A stretch of 18,922 nucleotides of DNA from Rhypophila decipiens (Eukaryota; Ascomycota; Sordariomycetes; Sordariales; Naviculisporaceae): positions 1 to 18,922 of the forward strand of contig MU858363.1 of NCBI GenBank assembly GCA_033297075.1, written 5' to 3'. Under the pieces are notes generated by a model. That model made no database searches, was not told the origin of the DNA, and was given only the letters and a program-made list of their open reading frames with translations. Each line of letters begins with the position of its first letter. The first letter of the stretch is position 1. The position numbers and the translations under genes were made by a program. Positions 17,014 through 18,922 of this stretch are shown here, in pieces.

Positions 17014-17674
17014 CCAAGAACTATATCACTAGGGGCTGTTATTGATGTCTGTTTCCGGCTACTACGGGACAAAGGCGCCACTGAAAGGATAAAGCATCGC
17101 ACCATCGAGACAAGACATCACGTCATTAGGAGTGTGGGTTATAGAAGGGCTAGAAGAGCAAAGTCAGAAAGAACCACTTGTCAAGTTGGCAATGACCATA
17201 AATAGAGGTCCCTTCTCCATAGGACATGGAGAGGGACAGGCTTCATGTTGAGCTGCGAGACTCCAGACAGATCGAAGATGGAACTGTAAGGAGTGTTGTA
17301 GTGACTGTGCACCACAAACTAGCGTAGTGGAAAGAGTGGTTACCTGTACTGCGGTTGGATACAATAGCCAGGGGCTAAGGGAAGTAAATAAGGGGCAAGA
17401 GACAGTGACTAGTTATGCACAATGAATTCAACAATATAAGGAGTTCACAGTAATGCTATGTGTTGTATGGTAGAATTTCTTCTTGTTGAGTACCGAAGTG
17501 TCTTGCTTGCTGTTTTTCCTTTTTTCCTTGAAGAGAAAAAAGAAAACTACTGTGCGAAGGAGGAAAGAAAGCTATTTAAGTGTGAATCCGACTCTGGGCA
17601 CTTCCATGGCTTGTATCCACCTTTTGCAGCACACAATAGCCCGCAATAATGCCTGCAAAGTTTGATAATACGCA
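17014..17674. other. Non-coding stretch, no gene recognised
   Basis: No frame here shows family motifs. An A-box-like TAGCGTAGTGG occurs near 17321, but no tRNA fold could be built around it. Confidence 0.4.
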
Positions 17675-17771
17675 AAGTTTATCATGCATGGTTTGCAGCT
17701 CCATATTGCAACATGATAAACTTCCTGGTGGCATATTGCACCATGATAAGCTTCCTGGTGGCATATTGCAC
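17675..17771. repeat. 30-bp tandem repeat with adjoining inverted repeat
   Basis: Two 30-bp units (17702-17731 and 17732-17761) start CATATTGCA and contain CATGATAA and CTTCCTGGTGG; they differ at two positions. A third partial copy (CATATTGCAC) follows. AAGTTTATCATG at 17675-17686 is the exact reverse complement of CATGATAAACTT at 17712-17723 in the first unit, so the left flank could fold onto the repeat. Confidence 0.75.
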
Positions 17772-18838
17772 GTGCTTGTACAGTAATGTATGCTTGTGCA
17801 GTACACAAGACATTGTCAACCTTGATGGAGCTGGTGTAAGCCCCTTAACGATCAACAAACATGGGAGCTTGTAATCGTAATGACAGGGCACTAATCCAGC
17901 CATATTTTAACACTTCAATATACATTGGTGGGCGGACACCTAACTCCGCAAACACAACACTTTGTTCATCTGTGACCCTTGCCAAACGATAGCGCACTCT
18001 GCGTTACAGAGGTTGATAAGGCCTAAACCACCTGTCTAAAACACGGAATCTTGGATTACTGCGTGGAAATGATGAGCTCTAACTGTATATTTGTATTATT
18101 TCCTCTACTGGATAGAAAGGGGAGATGATGTAATGATAGGGTGGAGATCGGATGGAAAAGACATCAACTCCACGGCCTTTGCAGGTACGAAGAATCTCGT
18201 GTGCTCACTGCTTCCTCTAATACACAGACAGGGGAGAGATTGGGTGGAAAAACATCACCTCCGTTGTTTTAGTAGGTAATCCTGGAGGAGCTTGTTAATG
18301 CTTTCCTGGTCTCCCCCAGAGAAGCGCGATTGGTATTGTATCATCATAGTGAGCAAGGGTTAACGAGCGCGTTAGAAGTAGGAAGAATGATGAGAAAGAG
18401 AGGAAGAGAATTCTGGGTTGGTTTGGGGGAAGAGGCAGGACGGGTGCCTAGAGGGCATGAGCGAGCTAGCACCTGTCCTAGTGACGTGGTTGGTTCGCAC
18501 CCTTGGCGACAGTCCGGAGGGGATCCTCGCGCCCAAAAATGCATCTCCAACGCGAATGCGCGGGAGGTGTTCCGGAGGAATCCATGGGTGTGAACGAAGT
18601 AGAATGGGCGACAACTTCCGGCCTCCGTTGCTGCTGCCGTTTGTAGGTCATTACGGAGACGGTGGTGGTCCGGGAACGCGAACGGGATCTTGTTCGGTAA
18701 AACATCGGGCGACCGACGCGCCAAGCTTGCTGAGTCATCATTTACTCCCGTGCATTTCCCAAGATTTTGCTTTCGTGACATTGCTGCCTCTCATTTGGAA
18801 AGAAAAAAAAGACACAAAGAAAGCTCGATAAGCAGCAT
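17772..18838. other. Non-coding stretch with a degenerate duplication
   Basis: Overlapping frames on both strands at 18330-18830 look like shadows with no motif. Two similar stretches, about 18143-18187 and 18236-18277, share GGTGGAAAA-like starts, ACATCA-CTCC and end in AGGTA. Confidence 0.35.
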
Positions 18839-18922
18839 ATGGCCAGGACAGCAGCCAAGGGTCTTGCGGCGGCCTTAGCTTTGAAGAGACTGAAAATGCT
18901 CTCGCCACGGACAGCGAGGCAG
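18839..18922 (+). CDS. Possible gene start running off the window
   Basis: ATG 18839 opens 28 codons (MARTAAKGLAAALALKRLKM…) that stay open to the window end. An A-rich leader with GAAAGAAAAAAAAGACAC precedes it. The basic/alanine-rich start could be a mitochondrial presequence or chance. Too short to judge. Confidence 0.2.
   Translation, partial: MARTAAKGLAAALALKRLKMLSPRTARQ

Noticed and set aside
17310..17360. A-box-like TAGCGTAGTGG followed by GGTTGGATACA
   Set aside because: The spacing is too short for an anticodon arm and T arm; no tRNA fold.
17971..18780. TGTGACCC…CGTGACA as a fourth, 810-bp LTR
   Set aside because: Flanking 5-mers (TCATC, TTGCT) do not match, the length is unlike the other LTRs and no internal LTR features were seen.

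Overview
The window looks like accessory, repeat-rich DNA of a filamentous ascomycete (Pezizomycotina). The grounds are short GT–AG introns of about 50 bp, a pyrimidine-rich promoter in front of the one long intact gene, fungal-type Ty1/copia and Ty3/gypsy coding remnants, a HET-protein N-terminus and a TPR–CHAT protein. I cannot name genus or species.

Layout. 1-979 has no gene I can support. 980-5261 is a transposon graveyard: a Tc1/mariner transposase tail (minus strand), a 202-bp solo LTR, a decayed copia gag–protease–integrase (minus, about 4280 to 1692), and an internally deleted gypsy element reduced to part of gag, a polypurine tract and its 3' LTR (plus, about 4445-5261). 5262-6000 is empty. 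6001-6572 holds exons of an unidentified spliced gene. 6960-8024 is the clearest intact gene, an unrecognised 354-residue, mostly disordered protein. 8025-9853 is nearly empty apart from a weak spliced minus ORF. 9854-10795 is a pseudogene of about 313 codons with two in-frame stops. 11161-11604 is a short protein with the two-CxxC N-terminus seen in HET-domain proteins but without the HET domain. 11605-13533 carries only short fragments and small repeats. 13534-16426 is a TPR–CHAT gene: seven 135-bp TPR units followed by a CHAT (caspase-like) protease. 16427-18922 is non-coding or repeat-like, with an LTR/promoter-like stretch and a 30-bp tandem repeat.

Main result. The TPR–CHAT gene is broken twice. 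A 153-bp solo LTR with a perfect 5-bp target duplication (GCAAG) sits inside TPR unit 4, and a single-base frameshift lies between the TPR and CHAT halves. The CHAT half is otherwise open and keeps its His/Cys dyad. The LTR boundaries also create a GT…AG interval of 155 nt whose removal would restore the reading frame with one added codon, so the insertion may be tolerated as an intron. Three LTRs in the window share TGTGACG…CGTGACA ends, which suggests related gypsy-type elements were repeatedly active here.

Context. A TPR–CHAT gene with near-identical repeats, a HET-type fragment and many transposon scars fit the kind of fast-turnover region in which fungal allorecognition and cell-death genes are found. 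That functional reading is inference. No partner effector (for example a gasdermin-like gene) was recognised.
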